From Bacteroidales bacterium (GTDB lineage: Bacteria; Bacteroidota; Bacteroidia; Bacteroidales; DTU049), in the NCBI GenBank assembly GCA_030017935.1, contig JASEGF010000100.1:1-7554 (forward strand): 7,554 nt of DNA. Reading direction: 5' to 3'. This document shows, one piece after another, positions 1 through 7,079 of the stretch; the stretch's first letter is position 1; each line of letters opens with the position of its first letter. The position numbers were made by a program, and so were the translations under genes. The notes under the pieces are model-generated. The model did not search any database. It saw only the letters and a program-made list of their open reading frames with translations, and was not told the origin of the DNA.

Positions 1-578
1 TTAAACCCTTGCTGAGCTAGTGAAGTAACCTCATTGATTATAGATTCTACATTTCTACTTCTCTCTCTACCACGAGTATATGGTACAACGCAATAGCTAC
101 AAAAATTATTACAACCACGCATGATAGACACATATGCAGATATACCATTAGTGTCATAGCGAGTAGGTAAGATATCTGAATAGGTTTCATCCTCTGATAG
201 CATGGTATTTATTATTTTATTATCTCTACCTACCTCACTGAGAATTTCTGGTAAATTTCTATATACATCTGGCCCAGCTAATAAATCTAACATTGGCAAC
301 TCATTAAGTAATTTTTCTTTTAAACTTTCTGCCATACAGCCGATAATGCCTATCTTTATAGTGGGATTAGATTTTTTTAGAGAATTTAATTGTCTAATCC
401 TGGCTTTTACTCTATCCTCTGCATGCTCTCTAATGCTACATGTATTTAATAAAATTATATCAGCATTTTGAATGCTATCACTATACAAATAACCATTTCT
501 AAGTAATATAGATGTTACTATTTCACTATCTACAACATTCATTTGGCAACCGTAAGTTTCGATATAAAAAGTTTTCAT
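1..578 (-). CDS. miaB: tRNA-2-methylthio-N6-dimethylallyladenosine synthase MiaB (partial, N-terminal 192 codons)
   Basis: MiaB is a radical SAM enzyme that adds a methylthio group to isopentenyl-adenosine 37 of tRNAs reading UNN codons. The frame opens at the ATG at 576-578 and stays open to the left edge, so the C-terminal part (rest of the radical SAM domain and TRAM domain) lies outside. Seen in the translation: the N-terminal domain with its three cluster cysteines at C11 (ETYGCQMN), C47 (NTCSIREHAEDR) and C81 (GCMA), the linker GPDVYRNLPEIL at 102-113, and the radical SAM motif C156-x3-C160-x2-C163 followed by VVPYTRGRERSR. The TCSIRE and YTRGRERSR wording favours MiaB over the paralogues RimO and MtaB. 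The next upstream in-frame codons reach a stop at 618-620 without another ATG, which supports this start. A weak AAGGA lies about 13 bases upstream. It follows the DUF4476 gene by 98 bases in the same direction. Confidence 0.96.
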   Translation of the reverse strand, partial: MKTFYIETYGCQMNVVDSEIVTSILLRNGYLYSDSIQNADIILLNTCSIREHAEDRVKARIRQLNSLKKSNPTIKIGIIGCMAESLKEKLLNELPMLDLLAGPDVYRNLPEILSEVGRDNKIINTMLSEDETYSDILPTRYDTNGISAYVSIMRGCNNFCSYCVVPYTRGRERSRNVESIINEVTSLAQQGF

Positions 579-600
579 CTTTGAGCGTTTTTCCTTCTTA

Positions 601-626
601 TAAATGTATTTACAAAATTACATTTA
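601..626 (-). promoter_or_regulatory. Possible miaB promoter -7 element within an 8-bp inverted repeat
   Basis: Read on the minus strand, 620-613 is TAATTTTG, a match to the Bacteroidota -7 consensus TAnnTTTG, about 35 bases ahead of the miaB start. No convincing TTG stands 19-21 bases further upstream, so the -33 half is weak. The element sits between perfect arms taaatgta (601-608) and tacattta (619-626). These could be an operator, or a chance inverted repeat in AT-rich DNA. The -7 octamer is identical to those before the oxidoreductase and lipoprotein genes. Confidence 0.4.
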
Positions 627-676
627 AAAAATGAATTATAATGATGATAAAAATTATGTGTTTGCAATTTTAAATC

Positions 677-1366
677 TTAATGATTTATAAACTCCATGAA
701 TTCTCTTGCAGAAGATGAAAAAGTAAAGGCATCAGTTATCATAAAAGCATTTTGCGGGTCCACAATAAAAGGATAAGCATATTTAGCTAATTCTAATCTA
801 TTAGAATCAAAAGAGAAATAAGAAAGTAATATCCGTAGTTGAGAAGAATTAATTCCATTCTTTAGTATAGCATCTTTTGCTATTATCAATTTATTTGAAT
901 CAAAAGATTGATTTTGCAAGACAAAGCAAAGGCTATTAAAAGTTTCTGGGTACATTCCAGTATAGGTAAAGAATTGTCCCTGATTAGGTTTATAATTATC
1001 ATGACCATAATGATGACCTGGATTATTTCCATGTGGATGCTCCGAATGTATATTATATCTCTCTTCTATAATATACTGGCCATTTCTCAAAAATTTTAGT
1101 CTAACAAATTCATTGACATTAATATAAATCCGACATTTATATTGCAAAATAGGAGTATTGAAAGGTCCTACATTATTATAAATTTCAATATTTTGTATGC
1201 CACCAGGTAATTGAGAAATAATAAAAGGAGAAAAACCTGATGCTAAAAGTCTACCATTTACATAAACATATGATGGTGTAGGTATTGGAGCAATAGATAT
1301 ACTTAATTTTGCACTAAATAAAGATAAACTAATTACAAAAATTATAAAAAATAACTTGGTTTTCAT
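677..1366 (-). CDS. Secreted DUF4476-family protein with histidine-rich linker
   Basis: This is a 229-residue protein of unknown function. Residues 1-19 form a signal peptide: MKTK, a hydrophobic stretch, then a likely signal peptidase I cut after FSA19, so export to the periplasm or beyond is expected. Residues 32-62 (YVYVNGRLLASGFSPFIISQLPGGIQNIEIY) have the look of a small beta domain of the PEGA kind. Residues 107-122 are a histidine-rich linker with six His. Residues 138-229 match the Bacteroidota domain DUF4476 as I remember it: FDSNKLIIAKDAI, then a second similar unit FSFDSNRLELAKYAYPFIVD, ending FTFSSSAREFMEFI. The role of the family is not known. The gene starts 42 bases after the holB stop with no TAnnTTTG element in the gap, so it is probably transcribed with holB. 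The start codon follows a run of A/T with no Shine-Dalgarno sequence, as usual in this phylum. Confidence 0.85.
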   Translation of the reverse strand: MKTKLFFIIFVISLSLFSAKLSISIAPIPTPSYVYVNGRLLASGFSPFIISQLPGGIQNIEIYNNVGPFNTPILQYKCRIYINVNEFVRLKFLRNGQYIIEERYNIHSEHPHGNNPGHHYGHDNYKPNQGQFFTYTGMYPETFNSLCFVLQNQSFDSNKLIIAKDAILKNGINSSQLRILLSYFSFDSNRLELAKYAYPFIVDPQNAFMITDAFTFSSSAREFMEFINH

Positions 1367-1408
1367 ACTTTTTTTTAAAAAATATGAGAAAAAATTGTGC
1401 CAAAAAAA

Positions 1409-2566
1409 TTAAACTCTTATTAAAAAATATTTTTTCTTAAAAATTTGGCCAATTTTTAAGCTAATGTCGAAGAAAATTAATTTGCTATCGCCATTACGTT
1501 CAATATTTTTAATAGCTTCATCAATAATTATTGAAATTTCTGGAATTGTGTCATCGTCTATAAATTTTTTAAAATCTTGTACAAATTTTTCATCTAGTTC
1601 ATTAAGCATCAATGCAGTTGGTATATTATGATTGATAAGCCAGATAGCATCTATATATTGAGAACACTGTATGAGTATCATTTTTTGAATATCTCTACCA
1701 AAAGAATTAAACTCAGTAGCTAAATCTAGCAAATCATATGCTTTCATTTGGAATGCTAACCTCATCCATTTTATAAAAAATTCATTTATTAAAATCGGCA
1801 TATTGTCTTTGTGGATATTATCCACTATGCGAGGTAAATTATTTCCATAATTAAAAACCAATTTTTGAGCATCTGCATTATCCATATTAAAAAGTTCTGT
1901 AAGTGTAGCTACAGACTCCTCTGGAGATGGTGCAGGTAAATGTATGATTTGCATTCTAGATTTTATAGTATCCAAGACTAAATCTAAATTATCTGTTATG
2001 CCAATAAAAAGTGTATTTGCGGGAGGTTCTTCAATAATTTTTAACAATTTAGGAGCTGCAGCATGAAAAAGTCTTTCCATTTCCCAAATGATAAAAATTT
2101 TGTATTTCCCTTCATAGCTGCTCTCTTGAGCAATATTTACAATTCTGTCGCAATCTTCAGCAGAAATAATTGCTTGACTATTAGCTGCATCAATAAATCT
2201 GATCCAACTATTTATTTCGATAATTTCTTTGTTAAGTTTCAAAAAATCTGTCCATTCTTGGAAATAATCATCAGAGCAATTTTTATTTTTTCTTTTTATA
2301 ATAGGGAAATAATAATGTACATCTAAATGAGTATATTCTTTGACTTTTTTACAACTAGAGCATTCATCACAAGCTTCTAAGGTATTTTCATTATTTATTC
2401 GGGGATTAGAGCATTCTAACAATTGAGCAATAGATTTAGCCAATACAAAAGCACATTCACTCATCTTTTGAGAGAGTAGAATAGCATGAGGCATTTTATT
2501 TTCAGCATATTGCTTGCTAATATTATCAAATATCTTGTTATGCCAACTTAATAATTTCTGAGACAT
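1409..2566 (-). CDS. holB: DNA polymerase III subunit delta-prime (clamp-loader AAA+ protein)
   Basis: Delta-prime is the stator subunit of the clamp loader that places the beta clamp on DNA during replication. The 385-residue product has the Bacteroidota form. Residues 1-30 carry WHNKIFDNISKQYAENKMPHAILLS. A zinc site follows at C52, C66, C69 and C72 (CDECSSCKK). Then come HLDVHYYFPI (80-89), W121 with the adjoining insert typical of this phylum, YEGKYKIFIIWEMERLFHAAAPKLLKIIEEPPANTLFI (151-188), and TIKSR (200-204) at the SRC-motif position. The Walker A loop is gone (LSQKMSECAF at 31-40, no GxxxxGK) and the Walker B acidic pair reads WE. Both fit delta-prime, which does not hydrolyse ATP, so they are not signs of decay. 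The C-terminal 170 residues form the helical collar region. It lies 64 bases downstream of the oxidoreductase gene and 42 bases upstream of the DUF4476 gene. Confidence 0.9.
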   Translation of the reverse strand: MSQKLLSWHNKIFDNISKQYAENKMPHAILLSQKMSECAFVLAKSIAQLLECSNPRINNENTLEACDECSSCKKVKEYTHLDVHYYFPIIKRKNKNCSDDYFQEWTDFLKLNKEIIEINSWIRFIDAANSQAIISAEDCDRIVNIAQESSYEGKYKIFIIWEMERLFHAAAPKLLKIIEEPPANTLFIGITDNLDLVLDTIKSRMQIIHLPAPSPEESVATLTELFNMDNADAQKLVFNYGNNLPRIVDNIHKDNMPILINEFFIKWMRLAFQMKAYDLLDLATEFNSFGRDIQKMILIQCSQYIDAIWLINHNIPTALMLNELDEKFVQDFKKFIDDDTIPEISIIIDEAIKNIERNGDSKLIFFDISLKIGQIFKKKYFLIRV

Positions 2567-2604
2567 AAGTTTTTAATCATTAAAATTAAAAAAATTACAA
2601 AGAA

Positions 2605-2612
2605 CAAAAATA
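2605..2612 (-). promoter_or_regulatory. Possible -7 element for holB
   Basis: On the minus strand this reads TATTTTTG, which fits TAnnTTTG, and it lies about 40 bases ahead of the holB start in the 64-base gap after the oxidoreductase gene. No TTG is present at the expected -33 spacing. It may be an internal promoter for the holB to miaB part of the cluster, or chance in an A/T-only stretch. Confidence 0.3.
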
Positions 2613-2630
2613 ATAAAAAAATAGTAAAAA

Positions 2631-5600
2631 TTATTTAAAAGCAGTTTCACTTAGACCTTTACCAGTGAGCTTTAGTTCATCAAAATAAGAAGGAACTTCT
2701 TTTCCCATTAATTTATCTACATACAATTTAGCAAGATATTGTCCTAGCATAAATCCTTGTCCACGCAAACCTACGAAAAGTCCATTTTCTGAGTCAATAA
2801 TCATTCTAGGTTCAGTATAATAACCACTCCATACACTTTGGAATTGCACTGAGCTCAGCATAGGTATCCAGTCGCAAAATACTTCTGAAATTATATTTAA
2901 AAATTCCTTTGAATTAAGTTTAATATCTTTATAAGAATCAGCAGCATCTACAGCAGGAGAAGCACAACCAATGATTTGGCCAGTTTCATGCAATTGTTGT
3001 CCATACACTGCACTAAATCCTTTAATTTTTCTCCTATCAATTAGCATATCTAAACTATCACCATTTTTGCCAAGATTAGGTAATCTACGAGTGATGAAAG
3101 CTTGATGTCTCACAGCATAAAGTCCAGGAAACATGTTCAACATATTAGCAAATTTTTCAGCTTCACCACCTAGAGCATTTACGAAATGATTAGCTTCGAA
3201 TTCTATATAAGAACCGTTACTCATCTTAACAATGGCTATATATTTATTATTTTTCTTTTCTACAGAAATTAAAGTAGCATCTTCATATATAGTACCACCA
3301 TTTTCTAATCCAATTCTTCGGATAAGGTCTACAGTTTTACCAGGATTAGCTTGCCAACATTCTCTAGTAATAAATGCTGCTAAATAAGTATCTAACGAAG
3401 GATTGAAATATGGGCTTATTTCTTTAGAGAATTCCTTAGGAGAAACTTCATAAACATCAGACCATCCTTTAGAAGCATCCAGAGATTTATATGTTAGCTC
3501 ATCATGAGCAAAATTTACATAAACAGTAGGTTTGAAATTAATATTTTTATATTCATTTAATTCTTCAAAGATCTCAAGATTGTGTCTAGCTATATCTGAT
3601 AACTCTGGAATAGAAAATGCAGGTCGACCTCCTGCTATATTACGCCAAGAAGATCCTTTCTCATAATTAATCAATACTGGTTCCATACCAGCTTCTGCAA
3701 AATATCTAAATAAAGAGCTCCCTGCTATACCTCCACCAGCAATCAAAACTTTTACTTGTCTATGTTCTATATCTTTTTTTGTGCCAATAGGGATAATATT
3801 TTCTTTCACATTACGAGGATACAATTCTCCTATTAAAATTTGATTTGATAAAGGACCACGAGGAGTAGCATCTCCTACAAGGGTAATGCCATCACTTGCT
3901 AATTTTAACCTTAATCTACGAATACAACGTTTACCTCTGCATGGTCCCATACCCAGTCTAGTATTGTGTTTTACATCCATTACAGAAACAAATTTTCTGT
4001 CACCGACGAAATCTAAAATTTCATTATAAGTAATATCTTCACAATGACAAACATAGGGATCCTCGATTTCTACTACTTCGTAATATTGTTTTAAAATTAA
4101 TTTATCTGGATATTGATTTTTGGGTATCAACCCTCTAATATTGGTAATATCTGCGTCGCTAAGAACATTATCTATTCTCACACGAGCAACATTGGTTTTA
4201 TTTGGTTTAATCAATATTTTTTCTATTTCGCCCTCAGCGATTTTATTTGCATAGTTATCTACCAAATACACTTGTGAATTTTCTTCTAAAAAATGTTCTG
4301 TAGGAATGAAAATTTTATTTTTACTAATATTAAACCCAACAATAGCTAAACCTGGACATTGATAGACACAATCTAGACAACCAGTACATTTATCATAATC
4401 AATGATAGGAACGGTAGATGTGCTAGATTTGCTTATAGCATTTTGCGAGCAAGCAAACACACAAGGATTACAAGCAAAACCATATAAACAATCTATAATT
4501 ACAAAAGGTTTATTTTTCCTTGCTTCTGTTGGTTTAGCAGGATTATCTAAAACTCGTATAGGATGCTGTTGACTATCAATATATTCTTTAGAAATAGCTA
4601 AATAGTCATCATAATTATATCGAATATCTAAATCAGCTAACACTTCATAGGCAGCTTGCTTACCTCTGAGAACAGCACTAGTTCCCTCACCTATTCTAAT
4701 AGCATCACCTACACCATGACATTTAGTTCCGAAAACCTCTTTCCCTAAAATTAATAATTGATCATCTGGTATTAATCCAGTGCAAATATTTATTAGATCA
4801 ATATTTTCTATTAATTTTTCTGTACCACTAATAGGTTTAAATTTATTATCTGCTTGAGCAATAACAGCACCTTTCACAGCTGTATAGTCATCATTAGGAA
4901 TAGCTTTTACAAGAGTATAACCAGTAAGAATAGGAATACCTAAACGCCTAACTCTATTGGCTTGAACAGGGAAGCCACCTTCTGACTTTTGAGCTTCTAC
5001 AATTGCTACAACATTAGCCCCAGCTTGAGTTAATTGATATGAAGTCAAATAACCAATATTACCTGCACCAACAGTGAGAATGCTTTTACCAAGTAGAGCA
5101 TGCTCTAAATTCATAAGCTTTTGCACTACGGCAGCAGTGTAAACTCCAGGTAAATCATCGTTCTCAAAGACAGGTATGAAAGGTACTGCACCAGTACCAA
5201 CGATGAGATGTTCGGCTTTGATATAGTATATTTCTTCGGTTTTAATATTTTTAACACCTAATATTTTATTATCAAATATATCCCACACAACACTATTTAG
5301 CAAAATATTACTATGATCATTCCCTGCAAGCATAGTAGCTATCTCAAAACCACGTTTGCCACCATATTTACGATCTTTTTCGAAAAAGAAAAATTGATGT
5401 GTCTGCATGAGAAATTGTCCACCTATATTTTCATTGCTATCGATTACAATATTGGGAACTCCAAAGTCATTTAATATTTCTCTCGCAGCTAATCCTGCAG
5501 GGCCTGCACCTATTATTGCTACTTCTGTATGATACAGATCATTTGCTTGATCTAATGGGAATTTTTTTGTTTGTGGTATATAGTCTTTGGGTATTTCTAA

Positions 5601-5870
5601 TACTTCCTTTACACCATCTACTTTAGTAATGCAGATCCTTCTTACTACACCATCTACCAGCATTTCACATGCTCCACATTTACCAATTCCACATTCTAAA
5701 CTCCTTGGTCTGCCATCTAAACTATGACTATGAATAGGGAAACCAGCTAAATGAAGTGCAGCAGCTATACTGTATCCTTTCCTTCCTTTTACTTTTTGTC
5801 CATTATAGTTAAATTCTACTTCTTCTACTACGGGAATGTCGAGAATAGGATGTCTTACGATTTCTTTCAT
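2631..5870 (-). CDS. Multidomain Fe-S flavoprotein: fused amine/imino-acid dehydrogenase (HcnABC / opine-hydroxyproline dehydrogenase type) with extra ferredoxin domain
   Basis: This is a single 1079-residue redox enzyme. Domains in order: a Fer2_4 [2Fe-2S] domain (about 15-95; C60-x4-C65-x2-C68-x11-C80); a class of pyridine nucleotide-disulfide oxidoreductase with FAD motif GAGPAG (121-126) and second nucleotide motif GAGNIG (268-273); an inserted dicluster ferredoxin (C461, C467, C470, C474 and C495-x2-C498-x2-C501-x3-C505-P); a linker (530-600); a BFD-like [2Fe-2S] domain (C608-x-C610 and C644-x4-C649); and a D-amino-acid-oxidase-type (DAO) flavoprotein (706-1065) with GGGIAG at 712-717 and the closing motif GLRGQGF at 1034-1040. 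Known relatives (HcnABC, opine oxidase, LhpABE-type hydroxyproline dehydrogenase, archaeal dye-linked proline dehydrogenase, sarcosine oxidase) keep these parts on separate subunits. Inference: the DAO part oxidises an amine or imino acid and electrons pass through the clusters to an acceptor. The substrate is unknown. No signal peptide, so cytoplasmic. It has its own promoter and heads the holB-DUF4476-miaB cluster. All visible cofactor motifs are intact. Confidence 0.88.
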   Translation of the reverse strand: MKEIVRHPILDIPVVEEVEFNYNGQKVKGRKGYSIAAALHLAGFPIHSHSLDGRPRSLECGIGKCGACEMLVDGVVRRICITKVDGVKEVLEIPKDYIPQTKKFPLDQANDLYHTEVAIIGAGPAGLAAREILNDFGVPNIVIDSNENIGGQFLMQTHQFFFFEKDRKYGGKRGFEIATMLAGNDHSNILLNSVVWDIFDNKILGVKNIKTEEIYYIKAEHLIVGTGAVPFIPVFENDDLPGVYTAAVVQKLMNLEHALLGKSILTVGAGNIGYLTSYQLTQAGANVVAIVEAQKSEGGFPVQANRVRRLGIPILTGYTLVKAIPNDDYTAVKGAVIAQADNKFKPISGTEKLIENIDLINICTGLIPDDQLLILGKEVFGTKCHGVGDAIRIGEGTSAVLRGKQAAYEVLADLDIRYNYDDYLAISKEYIDSQQHPIRVLDNPAKPTEARKNKPFVIIDCLYGFACNPCVFACSQNAISKSSTSTVPIIDYDKCTGCLDCVYQCPGLAIVGFNISKNKIFIPTEHFLEENSQVYLVDNYANKIAEGEIEKILIKPNKTNVARVRIDNVLSDADITNIRGLIPKNQYPDKLILKQYYEVVEIEDPYVCHCEDITYNEILDFVGDRKFVSVMDVKHNTRLGMGPCRGKRCIRRLRLKLASDGITLVGDATPRGPLSNQILIGELYPRNVKENIIPIGTKKDIEHRQVKVLIAGGGIAGSSLFRYFAEAGMEPVLINYEKGSSWRNIAGGRPAFSIPELSDIARHNLEIFEELNEYKNINFKPTVYVNFAHDELTYKSLDASKGWSDVYEVSPKEFSKEISPYFNPSLDTYLAAFITRECWQANPGKTVDLIRRIGLENGGTIYEDATLISVEKKNNKYIAIVKMSNGSYIEFEANHFVNALGGEAEKFANMLNMFPGLYAVRHQAFITRRLPNLGKNGDSLDMLIDRRKIKGFSAVYGQQLHETGQIIGCASPAVDAADSYKDIKLNSKEFLNIISEVFCDWIPMLSSVQFQSVWSGYYTEPRMIIDSENGLFVGLRGQGFMLGQYLAKLYVDKLMGKEVPSYFDELKLTGKGLSETAFK

Positions 5871-5890
5871 ATTATGTATTATTTAATTAG

Positions 5891-5921
5891 CAAAATTAAT
5901 ATATGATATTCAAACTCCAAT
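5891..5921 (-). promoter_or_regulatory. Promoter of the oxidoreductase gene (Bacteroidota -33/-7 type)
   Basis: On the minus strand, TTGG at 5920-5917 (TTG at 5920-5918) is followed 19 bases later by TAATTTTG (5898-5891), matching the TTG / TAnnTTTG pattern used by the Bacteroidota primary sigma factor. The leader to the ATG at 5870 would be about 15-20 bases. A copy of the repeated motif TATTGATATT lies just upstream of the -33 box at 5926-5935, a position where a regulator could act. Confidence 0.6.
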
Positions 5922-5959
5922 ATTGTATTGATATTTAAAATTTAATATATACAGTAGAT

Positions 5960-6007
5960 TAATATCAATAATTATATTGATTTAAATTAATATAATTATT
6001 GATATTA
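5960..6007. repeat. 48-base near-perfect AT-rich palindrome
   Basis: The 24 bases 5960-5983 are the reverse complement of 5984-6007 except at one pair (g5979 against t5988, which would still pair as G-U in RNA). The inner part reads gatttaaatt, so there is essentially no loop. It is 39 bases upstream of the -33 box of the oxidoreductase promoter and 234 bases beyond the lipoprotein stop. It could be a cruciform, a dimeric operator or an RNA hairpin. There is no T-run on either side, so a classical terminator is unlikely. Confidence 0.85.
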
Positions 6008-6111
6008 TAAAAATGAAAATTATTAATTGGTTGAAAACAAATTACATTATAGCAAATCTACTATAGGAAATAGATAGAATGGTTGTTTAGTAATTTAATA
6101 TACTTCAATTC

Positions 6112-6138
6112 AATTAGTTATTATATCAATAACTAATT
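6112..6138. repeat. 11-bp inverted repeat with 5-base loop
   Basis: The arms AATTAGTTATT (6112-6122) and AATAACTAATT (6128-6138) are perfect, with atatc between them. It lies about 100 bases past the lipoprotein stop. In the minus-strand transcript it could help end transcription or protect the 3' end, but no U-run follows. The loop with its edges (6122-6131) is a 9/10 match to the AATATCAATA motif seen in the nearby palindrome. Confidence 0.55.
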
Positions 6139-6196
6139 TATTTATAGAGTAAAATAAGGAGCTATATTTTTTTAAGAGTGTAATTTGATTTTTAAT

Positions 6197-6214
6197 AAAA
6201 ATTACCGATAATTT
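6197..6214 (-). terminator. Weak candidate terminator of the lipoprotein gene
   Basis: On the minus strand, 26 bases after the stop codon, AAATTA (6214-6209) and TAATTT (6204-6199) can pair around a TCGG tetraloop, and the 3' arm runs on into two more Ts (6198-6197). The stem is short and lacks G-C pairs, so this is only a candidate. Confidence 0.25.
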
Positions 6215-6240
6215 GGCAACAATTCAATAAGATAGAAATG

Positions 6241-7056
6241 TTATTGTAAAGTATAATTTTGTCCGTTATATGATAAAATTGCAATACCATCACAATCTCC
6301 ACTACCGTAATCGATATTCACAGTATAACCAGCACAATTTATTTGCAAAATACCAGCAGTTATCCATTGACAATTTCCTTTAATAAGTAAAGGATTAAGT
6401 ATATTAAATGTATAAGCAGTGCCATTAGTAGTTGTACCATTCCCATTTCCAGACACCTGCCATTCATCATCAAATTTATTCAATAACGTAGAATCACCTG
6501 CTATCCAAACATTATTTCTATGAATTACATGATGAATTAAGCCATCGGGCACTGTTATTTGAATGTCTGCATCCACCTTATACACCCAATGTTGATTTGT
6601 ATCTTTGCCGAGATTAGTTATTACATGTTCTCCCTCGACAAGTTGATTGTTTACATAATAATTTTCTGGTACAGTTGTATATATAGCTCCACTGTCTTTT
6701 AGCCAGCCAGTAATAGTAATGTTGAGTTTTCCTTTTCTGTAAAAACCATCATCACAAAGACAATTCGTTGTCCCATAATCTACTATAATAGACTTCGGAA
6801 AATTAGAGTAATCAAATGGATTAATTGTAATAGTAGGACATGATTCGAGAGTTGTAGATTTACCAGTGCATTGTCCTTCAGCTGCTTGCACATTATTAGT
6901 ACCAGTTGAAAACAGATTATTTACTTGCTGCTCAGCTATGGCCATATCTTTGAATAAATTCAAATCAAATTGTTCAGACTCTTCTTCATCTGGTTTACAT
7001 TGCACTAATAATAAGGCAATCATGATTATTGTAAAAATTCCAATTAACTTTTTCAT
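6241..7056 (-). CDS. Probable surface-exposed lipoprotein, unknown function
   Basis: This is a 271-residue protein. MKKLIGIFTIIMIALLLVQC is a lipoprotein signal peptide with lipid cysteine C20; glutamine at -1 is not the usual small residue. It is followed by KPDEEESE, an acidic stretch like the lipoprotein export signals that send Bacteroidota lipoproteins to the cell surface, so outer-membrane surface anchoring is likely. The mature part has seven further cysteines (63, 73, 99, 101, 229, 241, 255). Two related motifs stand out: FPKSIIVDYGTTNCLCDDG (87-104) followed by YRKGKLNITITG (106-117), and GYTVNIDYGSGDCDG (243-257). They look like two copies of one beta-strand plus DYG-x3-C-x-CD or DYG-x3-CD unit. 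I recall similar uncharacterised lipoproteins in Bacteroidota but can give no function. It has its own promoter (7080-7111), is separated from the oxidoreductase gene by 370 bases, and is divergent from the transposase gene. Confidence 0.82.
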   Translation of the reverse strand: MKKLIGIFTIIMIALLLVQCKPDEEESEQFDLNLFKDMAIAEQQVNNLFSTGTNNVQAAEGQCTGKSTTLESCPTITINPFDYSNFPKSIIVDYGTTNCLCDDGFYRKGKLNITITGWLKDSGAIYTTVPENYYVNNQLVEGEHVITNLGKDTNQHWVYKVDADIQITVPDGLIHHVIHRNNVWIAGDSTLLNKFDDEWQVSGNGNGTTTNGTAYTFNILNPLLIKGNCQWITAGILQINCAGYTVNIDYGSGDCDGIAILSYNGQNYTLQ

Positions 7057-7079
7057 ACTTTTAGGTTTTAATGGTTAAG

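Larger units (their letters stand above)
5871..6240. other. 370-base intergenic region between the lipoprotein and oxidoreductase genes
   Basis: This non-coding, very AT-rich stretch holds the oxidoreductase promoter (5891-5920), a 48-base near-perfect palindrome (5960-6007), three exact and one near copy of the motif AATATCAATA (either strand), an 11-bp hairpin (6112-6138) and a weak terminator-like hairpin (6199-6214). An outer inverted pair, AGTAGATT at 5953-5960 and AATCTACT at 6055-6062, flanks the palindrome. I see no gene: the only start with a frame here gives a 17-residue peptide without a promoter. Confidence 0.7.

Noticed and set aside
202..471. Plus-strand open frame of 89 codons
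   Set aside because: It is antisense to the conserved N-terminal domain of MiaB, and its translation has no recognisable domain.
908..1099. Plus-strand open frame of 63 codons
   Set aside because: It is antisense to the DUF4476 gene, whose own frame has a signal peptide and a family match.
2063..2326. Plus-strand open frame of 87 codons
   Set aside because: It lies inside holB on the opposite strand over conserved delta-prime motifs.
2439..2480. Missing Walker A loop in holB as evidence of a pseudogene
   Set aside because: Delta-prime subunits do not hydrolyse ATP and commonly lose this loop. The frame, zinc cysteines and downstream motifs are intact.
6013..6066. Possible 17-residue peptide MKIINWLKTNYIIANLL on the plus strand
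   Set aside because: It has no promoter element or ribosome-binding signal and is too short to distinguish from chance in this AT-rich gap.
6866..7078. Plus-strand open frame of 70 codons
   Set aside because: It is antisense to the signal peptide and N-terminus of the lipoprotein gene and overlaps its promoter region.
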